A DNA stretch of 64,000 nt from an uncultured Candidatus Saccharibacteria bacterium (GTDB lineage: Bacteria > Patescibacteriota > Saccharimonadia > Saccharimonadales > Saccharimonadaceae). The notes beneath the pieces were generated by a model. It was not told the origin of the DNA. It saw only the letters and a program-made list of their open reading frames with translations, and made no database searches. Made by a program: the position numbers and the translations under genes. The stretch lies in assembly GCA_938033875.1 (NCBI GenBank), contig CALHKG010000013.1:124001-188000 (forward strand), in the 5' to 3' direction. Of this stretch, positions 17,756 to 26,881 are shown one piece after another (within the stretch, counting starts at the first letter, position 1; every line of letters starts with the position of its first letter).

Positions 17756-19561
17756 ATGAAGTATTTGCGCAACACACTACTTATGATACTAGCCGCGGCA
17801 CTAATAATGCCGTCGCCGTTGGTTTTAGCGGAAGGTGTTTCAGAGTCTGTTCGGGAGTCGAAAGTTGATGACGTCCAGACCGTTGATAATAGTCTTAAAT
17901 CGGCTGAGGAAGCGAAAGATTCAGTTGTTGATAAGGAGCAGATCAATAGTAATAGCAATTCATCTTCCCAATCAAGTGAAAATCCCGAGACTCCAACGGA
18001 GAATTCGTCTACAAATAGTCCGAGTGAAAATCCTGCAGCCAATGGGTCTTCAAAATCCGAGCCAAACCCCGAATCTGAGCCGTCAAAAATAGATAATCCA
18101 GATGGAAGAACAGAAGAAAATGCTCCGATATTAATTTCAAAGATTAGTCAGGATAAAAAATATGTTGAGATATATAATCCGACGAATCAGAATGTTAACT
18201 TGGCTGGTTGGAAAATAGAGTATTACACTGGATCTGGCGCTCAAACCGTTGGAAAAATTTTCAAGGATGAAGTAATATCGGCGAACGGATTTTTGGTTTT
18301 GTCGAACGATAAGATGTCGGCAGATGTCATAAAGTTTGATAATAATTTAGTTTTGGCTCAAAATAACGGGTCGGTCGTGTTGTCGCGTTCGGACGGGTCG
18401 GTCGCAGATACTGTCGGCTGGGGAAATAATTCAAAGTCTGCGGGCTCGCCAATTAAAGGCGGTGTGAAAATTGTTTGGCGCTGTTTTATTGATGAAAATA
18501 TTATTGATTCGAAAAATAATTCCACTGATTTTTTATCGAGTAAAGGTTCTGACAATCAGGAAATTGTGCCGTATTCACGTCCGAATTGTAAGAGTCCAGA
18601 GCTCAAACCTGAATCTCCAAAGGAGTTGAATAAATGTGAAGGTCTGAAGCTAAGTGAAATTGCGTCGAATGTTGATGAACAGTTCATTGAGATTATCAAT
18701 TCTGGCGAAAAAACCGTCATTACGACGGGCTGTAAATTGACGGTTGGCGATTCTAGCGTTCGTGAAAATATTGGTGACATCGAATTAAATCCTGGTGAAT
18801 TTTTAACGATCAAAATAAAAAATACGAATCTGAAATTGCCAAAAACAAAAGGAAAAGTTTATTTATTAGACGAGGCTGGCTCGAAAATTGATTCCGCTGA
18901 ATATGAGAAGTTAGCGAAAAGCTCTTCGTGGAGTTTGGTTGATGATGAGTGGACTCGGACATTTGCCATCACTGAAGGCGGCGCTAATATTTTTAAGGAA
19001 TATCCAGACTGTCAGAACGGTTACGAGCGAAATGCGCTGGGTAGATGTGTGAAAATTGCCATCCCGCCCGTTGAAAGCCCTTGTCCTGTTGGTCAATATC
19101 GTCATCCAGAAACTCGCCGTTGTCGAAAAATTGAAGCGGCAAAAACTATTACACCCTGTAAAGACGGCTATTATCGTAGTGAAGAAACTGGCAGATGTCG
19201 ATCTATCGCATCGGCTGCGGCAAAAACTTTGAAGCCTTGCCCAGAAGGTCAATTCCGCAATTCATCTACGGGTCGATGTAAGAAAATTGCCTCCACTGAC
19301 GATATAGCAAAAGAATGTCCAGAAGGATTTGAGCGCAACCCGCAAACTAAGCGATGCCGAAAGATAAAATCTGCAAATATGCCAACTGTTGGTTCGGCGG
19401 CCGCTGAAGTTAAGCAAGTCGCTGGCGCCACCTGGGGTTGGTGGGTATTTGGTGGCGTGAGTTTACTGGCCGTCGGTTGCGGCGTATGGCAATGGCGATG
19501 GGAAATCTCGCAATTTGTACGAAAAATCCGCGAAAGCATTAAATCCGCTAACGGCAAATAA
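17756..19561 (+). CDS. Lamin-tail domain surface protein with Cys-rich repeats
   Basis: A 601-residue secreted, membrane-anchored protein. The ATG at 17756 follows AAGGAG at the right distance and opens a signal peptide ending VLAEG (residues 1-26). Next come a Ser/Glu/Pro-rich linker to about 125, two lamin-tail domains (about 128-235 and 290-410; KKYVEIYNPTNQNVNLAGW in the first), and five Cys-rich repeats of the form CPxGxxRxxxTxRCRKI (about 418-545). One membrane helix (WGWWVFGGVSLLAVGCGVW) and a basic cytoplasmic end finish the protein. Lamin-tail domains in bacteria usually sit on exported proteins. A host-contact or envelope role is an inference. Confidence 0.88.
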   Translation: MKYLRNTLLMILAAALIMPSPLVLAEGVSESVRESKVDDVQTVDNSLKSAEEAKDSVVDKEQINSNSNSSSQSSENPETPTENSSTNSPSENPAANGSSKSEPNPESEPSKIDNPDGRTEENAPILISKISQDKKYVEIYNPTNQNVNLAGWKIEYYTGSGAQTVGKIFKDEVISANGFLVLSNDKMSADVIKFDNNLVLAQNNGSVVLSRSDGSVADTVGWGNNSKSAGSPIKGGVKIVWRCFIDENIIDSKNNSTDFLSSKGSDNQEIVPYSRPNCKSPELKPESPKELNKCEGLKLSEIASNVDEQFIEIINSGEKTVITTGCKLTVGDSSVRENIGDIELNPGEFLTIKIKNTNLKLPKTKGKVYLLDEAGSKIDSAEYEKLAKSSSWSLVDDEWTRTFAITEGGANIFKEYPDCQNGYERNALGRCVKIAIPPVESPCPVGQYRHPETRRCRKIEAAKTITPCKDGYYRSEETGRCRSIASAAAKTLKPCPEGQFRNSSTGRCKKIASTDDIAKECPEGFERNPQTKRCRKIKSANMPTVGSAAAEVKQVAGATWGWWVFGGVSLLAVGCGVWQWRWEISQFVRKIRESIKSANGK

Positions 19562-19577
19562 TTGCTATAATAAAGAT

Positions 19578-20051
19578 ATGAGAATTATCGGGATTGATCC
19601 GGGAACGGGAATTTTGGGGTTTGGTGTGATTGATTTTTCTCGTGGCAAGTTTAAAATGGTCACGGCGGGAGTTGTGGCGACGCCGGCACATACGCCAATT
19701 GACGAAAGGCTTGAAGATATTTTTGATAGCCTGACAGAGATTATTGCTGAAACAAATCCTGATGTTATGTCGATTGAAAAACTATTTTTTGCGCGCAATG
19801 TTACGACGGCAATCTCTGTGGCGGAGGCGCGCGGTGTGGCGATGCTGACTGGGCGAAAAGCTGGAATACCGATTGCTGAATATACGCCGTTGCAAATAAA
19901 GCAAACTTTGACTGGCTATGGAAAGGCTGATAAAAAGCAGGTTCAGGAAATGGTGCGACTCAATTTAGGGCTGAAAGATGTTCCAAAGCCGGATGATTGT
20001 GCGGATGCTTTGGCTGCGGCAATTACACACGCGGCGATGAATCGGGTATAA
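19578..20051 (+). CDS. ruvC: RuvC Holliday junction resolvase
   Basis: RuvC cuts Holliday junctions in recombination. The 157-residue protein begins MRIIGIDPGTGILGFGVID with the catalytic Asp in GIDPG. It contains SIEKLFFARNVTTAI, QIKQTLTGYGKADKKQV, and the last acidic residues in PDDCADALAAAITHA. The start at 19578 is chosen because that Met begins the family sequence and because TATAAT (19566-19571) ends exactly six bases upstream. It is followed seven bases later by ruvA. Confidence 0.97.
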   Translation: MRIIGIDPGTGILGFGVIDFSRGKFKMVTAGVVATPAHTPIDERLEDIFDSLTEIIAETNPDVMSIEKLFFARNVTTAISVAEARGVAMLTGRKAGIPIAEYTPLQIKQTLTGYGKADKKQVQEMVRLNLGLKDVPKPDDCADALAAAITHAAMNRV

Positions 20052-20058
20052 TTGAAAT

Positions 20059-20634
20059 ATGATTGCACATGTTTTTGGAAAAGTTGCTGAGAAGTTTAAT
20101 GGCTCGTTAGTCATTGATGTTCATGGTGTTGGATATGAAGTTAGTGTGGCGACTAATGATTTTGACGCGGTGATATTAGATCAGGAAGTAAAATTTTACA
20201 CTTATCATCACGTGCGCGAACAGTCTGAGGAGCTGTTTGGGTTTTCTAGCCTGGCGGCGAAAAAGTTATTTGAAATGCTAATCACGGTTCAGGGGGTTGG
20301 CCCGAAGGCTGCGCTGGCTATTTTGAGCTTGGGTGATGCCGAGCAAGTGCGTAACGCTATTGCTAATACTGACAGCGGCTTTGTACAAAAGGCTGCTGGC
20401 GTCGGTAAGAAAACCGCCGAGCGAGTAGTGGTTGATCTGAGCGATAAAGTTGGTTTACCGACTCATTACGGCCGAACGGAAACTCCGTTGCAGACTGAAT
20501 TAAACACTTCTGATGAGGCCTTGGAAGCGTTGATGGCTTTGGGCTATACATTAGCGGATGCCACTAAGGCACTTGAAAACGTCGATGTCAATTTGCCGAC
20601 ATCTCAGCGAGTAACTGAGGCGCTGAAGAAATAG
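20059..20634 (+). CDS. ruvA: RuvA Holliday junction DNA-binding subunit
   Basis: RuvA binds Holliday junctions and loads RuvB. The 191-residue protein has the OB-fold N-terminus (GSLVIDVHGVGYEVSV, FYTYHHVREQSEELFGF), helix-hairpin-helix motifs (VQGVGPKAALAIL, AAGVGKKTAERVVVDL), and a C-terminal three-helix domain (EALEALMALGYTLADA). TATAAT (20047-20052), inside the end of ruvC, is six bases before the ATG. The gene therefore seems to have its own leaderless promoter despite its position in the ruvC operon. Confidence 0.97.
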   Translation: MIAHVFGKVAEKFNGSLVIDVHGVGYEVSVATNDFDAVILDQEVKFYTYHHVREQSEELFGFSSLAAKKLFEMLITVQGVGPKAALAILSLGDAEQVRNAIANTDSGFVQKAAGVGKKTAERVVVDLSDKVGLPTHYGRTETPLQTELNTSDEALEALMALGYTLADATKALENVDVNLPTSQRVTEALKK

Positions 20635-20679
20635 GGTTATACCAAGTAAGACCGACTTGGTTATAGTATTCACAACGCC

Positions 20680-20714
20680 GTACTATTGACTAAATAGTAC
20701 AAATGATATATAAC
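20680..20714 (+). promoter_or_regulatory. Promoter with palindromic operator before the HD gene
   Basis: A perfect inverted repeat GTACTATT-gacta-AATAGTAC (20680-20700) overlaps the -35 TTGACT (20686-20691). After 17 bases comes TATAAC (20709-20714), eight bases before the GTG start. Just upstream, CCAAGT/ACTTGG (20642-20660) forms another hairpin. The arrangement is that of a repressor site, and the repressor is unknown. Confidence 0.65.
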
Positions 20715-20722
20715 ATAATGTT

Positions 20723-21631
20723 GTGAGTAAAACTACTACCGGAAAAATTCTCGACAAGCAGTTATGGGAGCGTCGTAACTGCGCTAATCAGGGTGACCCA
20801 ACGGTGACTGATGCAGAATTAACAGTATCAGCAAAGGTGCTGGACCGATATACCTCAAAGGAGCAGCTTGCGAAGCTATTTCATAGCAAAGAACAGGCGG
20901 AGTTTCTTGCCGAGTTGTCAGTTAGTCTACTAGCTACCTATCCAAATTATCCATATCACCAACCAGCACACGGTGTGGATGTGATGTACTCGACGCGCCT
21001 ACTGACAGAGGTGGTTCCAGCAGGCAAGATGAGCTCGGATCAGAAAGACCTGTTACTAGTGGCAGCGGCAGCACATGATGCTGGATTTAAAGCCGGTCCA
21101 CCGCCGGACGGTTATGCTACTAAAGAACATTATTCGGTCTCGTTTCTCGATGAGCAGTACGAACCTGGTTCAGCTGAGCACCAATTTATGGAACGTGCGA
21201 TCATCGGCACCATTCCTGGTCCAAAAGAACAGGTCTGTCGTGATAGTATCCAGGCAAAATTATTGCATCACGCTGACCTTGGTTATGTCTGGCGATCAGG
21301 CGGTCAAGATTTTTTGAATTACACTATGCGATTTCGGGTTGAAGAATGTAGCAAGTTGTCATGGCGAAAATTTCAAGAATTAGAGGATCTATTCTTGCAA
21401 TATTATCAGCAGTATTTAGAAGAAGACATGAGGGAATGTGGTATCGTGGAAGAAATGATTAAGCAGATGGTGTGTCAAGTTGCTGAGAATAGGCGATTCA
21501 TCACTGACCCAGAACTGGATGAACCGAGCCAAGAAATATTTCAGGATTGGCCCATGGCTCACAGTGAGAAGCTGTTATCTCCTCGTTACATTGGTAAAAT
21601 TGTTCTTACGAGCTCGGGCATATCTTTGTAG
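20723..21631 (+). CDS. HD-domain phosphohydrolase resembling cyclic nucleotide phosphodiesterases
   Basis: This 302-residue protein starts at GTG 20723. Its core reads YHQPAHGVDVMYSTRLL and then AAAAHDAGF, about 45 residues later. The spacing and residues recall the metal-binding HNxxHAxDV and HD motifs of class I 3',5'-cyclic nucleotide phosphodiesterases, the eukaryotic PDE type, rather than the usual bacterial HD-GYP proteins. Further His and Asp residues (LLHHADLGY) complete a likely two-metal site. It is cytoplasmic, with no membrane helix. The gene is controlled by the palindromic promoter just upstream and splits ruvA from ruvB together with the HIT gene. Its substrate is unknown. Confidence 0.75.
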   Translation: MSKTTTGKILDKQLWERRNCANQGDPTVTDAELTVSAKVLDRYTSKEQLAKLFHSKEQAEFLAELSVSLLATYPNYPYHQPAHGVDVMYSTRLLTEVVPAGKMSSDQKDLLLVAAAAHDAGFKAGPPPDGYATKEHYSVSFLDEQYEPGSAEHQFMERAIIGTIPGPKEQVCRDSIQAKLLHHADLGYVWRSGGQDFLNYTMRFRVEECSKLSWRKFQELEDLFLQYYQQYLEEDMRECGIVEEMIKQMVCQVAENRRFITDPELDEPSQEIFQDWPMAHSEKLLSPRYIGKIVLTSSGISL

Positions 21632-21679
21632 GTGTGAATAAATACCGCATGTCTGGTATAATTTACACTAGGAGATATC

Positions 21680-22165
21680 ATGAATACAGACGTGACAAAG
21701 AAGGACTGTGAGATCTGCCCGCTGCTCGTTGGCCAGACAGCGTCTGACGACAATGTCATACTACAAACCGAACGTTGGGTGGCGGTGCTTGATAAAAATC
21801 AATGCTATTTAGGTAAGTCATTTATCACTCTGCGCCAGCACAAGGAGACGTTGTCGGAGTTGGATGAGGCAGATTGGATGGAGCTACATCAGGTGATTCG
21901 TCAACTCGAGCAGGCAGTTAAAGAAGCGTTTGGCGCTGACGTGTGTAACTGGGAGTGCTTGATGAATAACGCAGTGAAAGCTGGTCAGTCGACACATGTG
22001 CACTGGCATTTACATCCGCGGTATCTCGCTGACACCATCTTTGCTGGCGAGGAGTTTCCTGATCCAAAATGGTCGCGGCACTTAGGGGACGCGGTGCATA
22101 TGGTGAGTGATGAGACCTTTCGCGAAATTATGCAGGTACTGCGTAGTCGGCTTACAAGAGCTTAG
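21680..22165 (+). CDS. HIT-family nucleotide hydrolase or transferase
   Basis: HIT proteins act on nucleoside phosphoramidates or dinucleoside polyphosphates. The 161-residue protein carries the histidine triad as STHVHWHLHPRY (H-phi-H-phi-H) near residue 110 and an N-terminal Cys pair (CEICPLL). It has an AGGAGAT ribosome site and a TATAAT about 20 bases upstream, so it is one of the few leadered genes here. It follows the HD phosphodiesterase-like gene by about 50 bases, suggesting a small nucleotide-metabolism unit inserted between ruvA and ruvB. Confidence 0.85.
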   Translation: MNTDVTKKDCEICPLLVGQTASDDNVILQTERWVAVLDKNQCYLGKSFITLRQHKETLSELDEADWMELHQVIRQLEQAVKEAFGADVCNWECLMNNAVKAGQSTHVHWHLHPRYLADTIFAGEEFPDPKWSRHLGDAVHMVSDETFREIMQVLRSRLTRA

Positions 22166-22196
22166 TTCGCTCCGGTTTGGATGATATAATGAATGT

Positions 22197-23195
22197 ATGG
22201 CAATTGAAAGAATAGTTGATACAAGTTCGCATGATGACGATTCTGAAGAGCAGCGAATTGAGATAAGTTTGCGCCCGCAGAGTTTTGCTGAGTATGTTGG
22301 CCAGGAAAGATTGAAGCGTAATTTGCGCTTGGCGATTGATGCGGCTAAAAAGCGCGGCGAGCCGTTGGACCATGTATTGTTGTATGGTCCGCCGGGGCTT
22401 GGTAAAACAACTATGGCGACGGTGATCGCTAATGAGATGGGTACGAATCTGCGGATTACTAGTGGTCCAGCTATTGAAAAAGCGGGCGATTTGGCGTCGA
22501 TTCTGACTAATTTGTCGGACGGCGATATTCTGTTTATCGATGAGATTCATCGGTTGGGGCGATCAGTGGAGGAAATTTTGTACTCCGCAATGGAAGATTT
22601 TAAACTGGATATTGTGATTGGAAAAGGTCCGGCAGCGCGATCAATTCGATTAGATTTGCCGCGATTTACGGTGATTGGCGCGACGACGCGCACTGGAAGT
22701 TTGGCGGCGCCTTTGCGTGATAGGTTTGGGCATATTTACCGCTTGGAATTTTACACGCCAGAGGATATTGCGAAAATTGTGACGCGTAGTGCGAAGATTT
22801 TAGAGTCGTCAATTCGAAGTGAAGCGGCGGATCTATTGTCGACGCGAGCGCGCTTGACGCCACGTATTGCCAATAGACTTCTTAAGCGAGTTCGTGATTA
22901 CGCCGATGTTAATGGCGACGGAATAATTGATGTAAAAACTACAACTAATGCTCTGGAAATGCTGGAAGTGGATGAGTTGGGCTTGGATCCGGCTGATCGT
23001 AATTTATTGCAATCGATTCTGGAAAATTATGGGGATAATCCTGTTGGATTAACAACAATTGCGGCGCTGACTGGCGATGAGGCAACAACAATTGAGGATT
23101 TTTATGAACCATATTTGCTACAAATTGGTTTTATTGAGCGTACGCCGCGTGGCCGTCGAGTGACAATTAAGGCAAAGCGACATCTGGAGAAATAG
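22197..23195 (+). CDS. ruvB: RuvB branch migration ATPase
   Basis: RuvB is the hexameric AAA+ motor of the RuvAB complex. The 332-residue protein has [17 protein letters not shown], Walker [10 protein letters not shown], Walker [12 protein letters not shown], the sensor [18 protein letters not shown] and the C-terminal winged helix ending [14 protein letters not shown] (22185-22190) is exactly six bases before the ATG and no ribosome site is present, so the mRNA should be leaderless. Confidence 0.98.
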   Translation: MAIERIVDTSSHDDDSEEQRIEISLRPQSFAEYVGQERLKRNLRLAIDAAKKRGEPLDHVLLYGPPGLGKTTMATVIANEMGTNLRITSGPAIEKAGDLASILTNLSDGDILFIDEIHRLGRSVEEILYSAMEDFKLDIVIGKGPAARSIRLDLPRFTVIGATTRTGSLAAPLRDRFGHIYRLEFYTPEDIAKIVTRSAKILESSIRSEAADLLSTRARLTPRIANRLLKRVRDYADVNGDGIIDVKTTTNALEMLEVDELGLDPADRNLLQSILENYGDNPVGLTTIAALTGDEATTIEDFYEPYLLQIGFIERTPRGRRVTIKAKRHLEK

Positions 23196-23303
23196 TTATC
23201 GTATTTCTTGGTTTTTATGTTTTAGTTAGAACCAGCAAGTCTAACTGGGTGCTGGCGGTAAAAAACAAGCACACCTTGAGGCGTATCATGTTATAATATA
23301 GGT

Positions 23304-24140
23304 ATGAATCCACAAACATCCTCGTCAGAAGATTTAACGCAGCCTGTTGCGTATGATGCTGATGGTCGACCACTATACCATCATCCGCCGCAGACTGGTC
23401 GTTCAGCTCCGGTTGTGGCGCAGACGAATTCTTATGTGACGGCAAAACCAGAAATTATTGATGGGGAGAATTTTGATCCGCGATTACGTAGTCAATATGC
23501 TAATGAACCGCAAGTCGTACATGTTGCCAGGGATATTGATCCGAAGCCGTTTACTATTAGCGATGACCTGAAGCAAAAGCATGAAAAATCAGTTCAGCAA
23601 TATCCGAATCTCAATTTGAGCGAAGGCGAATATATTATTTTGGACATTAAACGCCATCCAATTGGCATGCTAATCCCGACGGGAATTTCGGTTTTCTTGG
23701 TGGTGATGATCATGGTGTTTGTGATGTTTTATCCGTCAATTGCTCGTGACGCAATTATCTCGCCGATGCCTTCGCTGACTGATGTGTTTGGCGTGGCGAT
23801 GTTGCTTATTGGGTTGGTGGCGCTTGGTGGTGCGGTGTCCCTGTGGATATATTTGCAGAATCATTTTTACATGACCAACGAAAGTGTGATTCAGGAAATC
23901 CAGGGTAGCTTATTTTATAGGCACGAGCAAACGGTGAGCTTAGGCAGTATTGAAGATGCAAGCTTCCGCCAATCAGGCATTATTCAGACTCTTTTCAATT
24001 ACGGCACGATTCGCCTCAGTACTGAGGGTGAAGAAACGACATATATATTCCATTTTGTGGCAAATCCACGCAAGCAAATTGCGATAATCAACAATGCTAT
24101 TGAAGACTTCAAGAATGGCCGTCCTGTTTGTGATGATTAG
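23304..24140 (+). CDS. PH-domain membrane protein (bPH2/YdbS-like)
   Basis: The 278-residue protein has a disordered Pro/Gln-rich N-terminus (1-100), two membrane helices (about 118-142 and 158-184), then a bacterial PH-like domain. That domain reads YMTNESVIQEIQGSLFYRHEQTVSLGSIED, FNYGTIRL. Such proteins are membrane-associated and of unclear role. TATAAT (23292-23297) ends six bases before the ATG. The intergenic stretch before it (23196-23300) holds an inverted repeat CCAGC/GCTGG but no clear -35. Confidence 0.85.
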   Translation: MNPQTSSSEDLTQPVAYDADGRPLYHHPPQTGRSAPVVAQTNSYVTAKPEIIDGENFDPRLRSQYANEPQVVHVARDIDPKPFTISDDLKQKHEKSVQQYPNLNLSEGEYIILDIKRHPIGMLIPTGISVFLVVMIMVFVMFYPSIARDAIISPMPSLTDVFGVAMLLIGLVALGGAVSLWIYLQNHFYMTNESVIQEIQGSLFYRHEQTVSLGSIEDASFRQSGIIQTLFNYGTIRLSTEGEETTYIFHFVANPRKQIAIINNAIEDFKNGRPVCDD

Positions 24141-24144
24141 CTAA

Positions 24145-24537
24145 TTATTTGTGGCGACTTTCTTTTACGTAGTCGTCTTCATCGACAAGTGTCGCAACAA
24201 GTTTGTATGACTTACATTTTCCGTCATTGCAATTTGAAGATTCATAGCGGTAACTGCTGTCTTTTTCGCCGATTTTCTTACCTTGCGGATCTTTTAACAA
24301 CGCGGGATCCATAGTCGGAAGCGTACCTTCTTCTAACTTCTCTGGGTAATAGCCATTTTTAACGTAAAAACCTTCTTCCAGGCTATAATGCATAGCGTTA
24401 ATCGCGGTGCGTTTTTTGGCGTTGTTTGATTCGTTGGTCAATTTTGTATATTGTGAGAAACCTAAGATTGCGATAATAATCAAGAAAGTCGCTACAACCA
24501 AAAGTTCAATAATAGTGAAACCGTTTCGCTTATTCAT
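24145..24537 (-). CDS. Type IV pilin-like protein
   Basis: A 130-residue prepilin. MNKRNG is the short leader, processing occurs at G|F, and FTIIELLVVATFLIIIAILGF is the N-methylated hydrophobic helix with Glu at mature position 5. The globular part is small, with a Cys pair (SSNCNDGKCKSY) that could form a disulfide. It lies alone between the PH protein and recA, apart from both pilus clusters. TATAAT on the minus strand (24545-24550) is seven bases before the ATG. Confidence 0.9.
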   Translation of the reverse strand: MNKRNGFTIIELLVVATFLIIIAILGFSQYTKLTNESNNAKKRTAINAMHYSLEEGFYVKNGYYPEKLEEGTLPTMDPALLKDPQGKKIGEKDSSYRYESSNCNDGKCKSYKLVATLVDEDDYVKESRHK

Positions 24538-24604
24538 GAATGTAATTATAGCAAATCTTGCAACAAATCGGTATAATAAAGGAAGTAACTAAGGAGGGAA
24601 TGCT

Positions 24605-25660
24605 ATGGCAAAATCAGACAGTAAAACAGTAAATCCAGAAAAGTCAAGTCAGGCATCGGATAAAAAAGTTGATGAAGGTAAGCTTAAAGCTCTTGGTCTA
24701 GCAATGGATCAAATAACCAAGCAATTTGGTGACGGATCAATTATGAAATTAGGCGAGGCTCATAAAGTCGATGTTGAAGTAATTCCTTCTGGTGCTTTGA
24801 GTTTGGATTTGGCGCTTGGTGGCGGATATCCAAAGGGTCGTATCATAGAAATTTATGGTCCAGAAAGCTCAGGTAAGACAACATTGACGCTTCACGCTAT
24901 TGCAGAAATTCAGAAGCAGGGCGGAACGGCGGCGTTTATTGATGCCGAGCACGCCCTTGATCCAGCATACGCCAAGCGTCTGGGTGTGGATACGGAAAAT
25001 TTATTGGTTTCTCAGCCAGATAACGGCGAGCAAGCATTGGAAATTACGGAGACGTTGGTTCGTTCGAACGCGGTGGATTTGGTGATAGTCGACTCGGTGG
25101 CTGCCTTGACGCCACAGGCTGAAATTGATGGCGATATGGGTGATTCTCATATGGGTCTTCAGGCTCGATTGATGAGTCAGGCTCTACGTAAATTGACGGG
25201 AATTATCAATAAATCAAAAGCCACGGTGATCTTTATCAATCAGATCCGTATGAAAATTGGCGTGATGTTTGGCAATCCTGAAACGACAACTGGCGGTAAT
25301 GCGTTGAAATTTTACGCGTCGCAGCGAATTGATATTCGTCGAATTGGTCAAATTAAAGTTGGCGATGATATTATTGGTAACCGCACAAAAATTAAGGTCG
25401 TGAAGAATAAGATTGCGCCGCCGTTCCGCGTGGCTGAATTTGATATCATGTACAACGAGGGAATTAGTAAAACTGGCGACATTCTGGACTTGGCGGCAAC
25501 GCACGGTATAGTTGAAAAGTCGGGTGCGTTTTATAAATATAACGGTGAAACGATTGGTCAGGGGCGCGATAAAACGAAGACTTATTTGAAGGAAAATCCT
25601 GAGGTTCTGGCGGAAATTGATCAGAAAGTGCGTGATAAAGTGAAGGAGGAGGAAAAGTAA
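24605..25660 (+). CDS. recA: RecA recombinase
   Basis: RecA drives strand exchange and, here, probably integration of transformed DNA. The 351-residue protein has Walker [43 protein letters not shown] and [21 protein letters not shown]. An N-terminal 25-residue Lys/Ser-rich extension precedes the core. AAGGAGGG is six bases before the ATG. A promoter TAGCAA-N17-TATAAT (24549-24577) is visible. No recognisable SOS box was found. The stop overlaps the next ATG (TAATG). Confidence 0.98.
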   Translation: MAKSDSKTVNPEKSSQASDKKVDEGKLKALGLAMDQITKQFGDGSIMKLGEAHKVDVEVIPSGALSLDLALGGGYPKGRIIEIYGPESSGKTTLTLHAIAEIQKQGGTAAFIDAEHALDPAYAKRLGVDTENLLVSQPDNGEQALEITETLVRSNAVDLVIVDSVAALTPQAEIDGDMGDSHMGLQARLMSQALRKLTGIINKSKATVIFINQIRMKIGVMFGNPETTTGGNALKFYASQRIDIRRIGQIKVGDDIIGNRTKIKVVKNKIAPPFRVAEFDIMYNEGISKTGDILDLAATHGIVEKSGAFYKYNGETIGQGRDKTKTYLKENPEVLAEIDQKVRDKVKEEEK

Positions 25661-26184
25661 TGCGAGCAGTAGAGTCCAGATATTCAGCCGAACACCACAT
25701 GGCGTCAGTTAATCTTATTTTTGATAACGAGCAGACTGCTTACATTCGAGAACTGTCGAAAAAAATGAATCTTGATTTCGGTGAGTTTATTCCGCACGCA
25801 ACGCTAATCAATGTGACTGAGCAGGATATACCGCGTCTCAAGTTAGCTGCCGCCGCGCTGCCGTCCCTAGACAAACTGGTGCTTGACGGTGTCAACTTCT
25901 TGCCAGATGAAGCTGGTAATTGTGTTTGGGTTGAATTGCGTGTACAGAAAACTTCCTGGATGGTTGAAGTGCGTCGGAAGTTGCTTGAAATGCTGGACGA
26001 TATTCATCCGGGGCTGGATATCGATGGATTCCGTCCACACATTACGATTGGGTGCGTCGAGGCTGGTACGCTTGGTGATGTCGATATGAGTGCCATTCCG
26101 CGCCAACTGCCGGTTATTACTAAGCCGCGTGCTGCTGCTTGTTATAACGGCATGCATGGCAAAGTGGTTGAGGTAGTCGAATAG
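25660..26184 (+). CDS. 2H phosphoesterase (2'-5' RNA ligase-like)
   Basis: The two HxT/S motifs that define the 2H family are present: PHATLINV near residue 45 and PHITIGCV near residue 127. This is the arrangement of RNA 2'-5' ligase/cyclic phosphodiesterase-like enzymes. The protein has 174 residues and is cytoplasmic. It overlaps recA by one base and uses the AAGGAGGAGG at the end of recA as ribosome site, so it is translated with recA. The substrate is unknown. Confidence 0.85.
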   Translation: MRAVESRYSAEHHMASVNLIFDNEQTAYIRELSKKMNLDFGEFIPHATLINVTEQDIPRLKLAAAALPSLDKLVLDGVNFLPDEAGNCVWVELRVQKTSWMVEVRRKLLEMLDDIHPGLDIDGFRPHITIGCVEAGTLGDVDMSAIPRQLPVITKPRAAACYNGMHGKVVEVVE

Positions 26185-26227
26185 TCCACCAGTAGCTAGC
26201 GTATAGTTTTAGCGCTATAATAGTTTT

Positions 26228-26881
26228 ATGAAAATCACCGATATTTCTCTTCAGACCCGTGATAAAAATCGTGTCAATGTAAGTGTTGACGGGAAATATC
26301 GTTTTAGCTTGGACGTATTTCAGGTCGGCGAACTAGGCATTAAGATTGGTCGCGAATATACGGAAGAGGAAATTTCGAAACTAGAAGACGATAGCCAGTT
26401 TGGCAAATTGTATGCTAGGTCTATAGAATATTGCTTAATGCGTCCGCGAGCCATCAAAGAAGTGCGCGATTATCTGCGTCGGAAAACGCTAGCCACTCGT
26501 CGACGTTCAGCGAAAACTGGAAAAATTATTGAACGTCCCGGAGTGAAGCCGGAGATTACTGAGCGCGTCTTAGGTCGTCTTATTGAGAAAAAATATTTGG
26601 ACGATGAAAAATTTGCTCGATTTTGGTTTGAGCAGCGGTTCATGAAAAAAGGCGCCAGTATTCGTCGTTTGAAGCTGGAGTTGGCGCAAAAGGGAATTGA
26701 TAATGCAACGATTGAGTCGTTAGTTAAAGAGAATATTCGCTCTGATGACGAGGAATTGCGGAAGGTTATTGCTAAAAAACGTTATCGATATAGTGACCAA
26801 CAGAAGTTTATGCAATATTTGGCTAGGCAGGGTTTTTCTTATGACGACATTAAGAAGGCTCTTGAAAATCCAAATGATTAA
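26228..26881 (+). CDS. recX: RecX regulatory protein
   Basis: RecX binds RecA filaments and limits their activity. The 217-residue, mostly helical protein shows the repeat structure of the family: SIEYCLMRPRAIKEVRDYL, LIEKKYLDDEKFARFWFEQR, SIRRLKLELAQKGI, FMQYLARQGFSYDDIKKAL. It lies two genes after recA. TATAAT (26216-26221) is exactly six bases before the ATG, with no ribosome site. Confidence 0.93.
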   Translation: MKITDISLQTRDKNRVNVSVDGKYRFSLDVFQVGELGIKIGREYTEEEISKLEDDSQFGKLYARSIEYCLMRPRAIKEVRDYLRRKTLATRRRSAKTGKIIERPGVKPEITERVLGRLIEKKYLDDEKFARFWFEQRFMKKGASIRRLKLELAQKGIDNATIESLVKENIRSDDEELRKVIAKKRYRYSDQQKFMQYLARQGFSYDDIKKALENPND

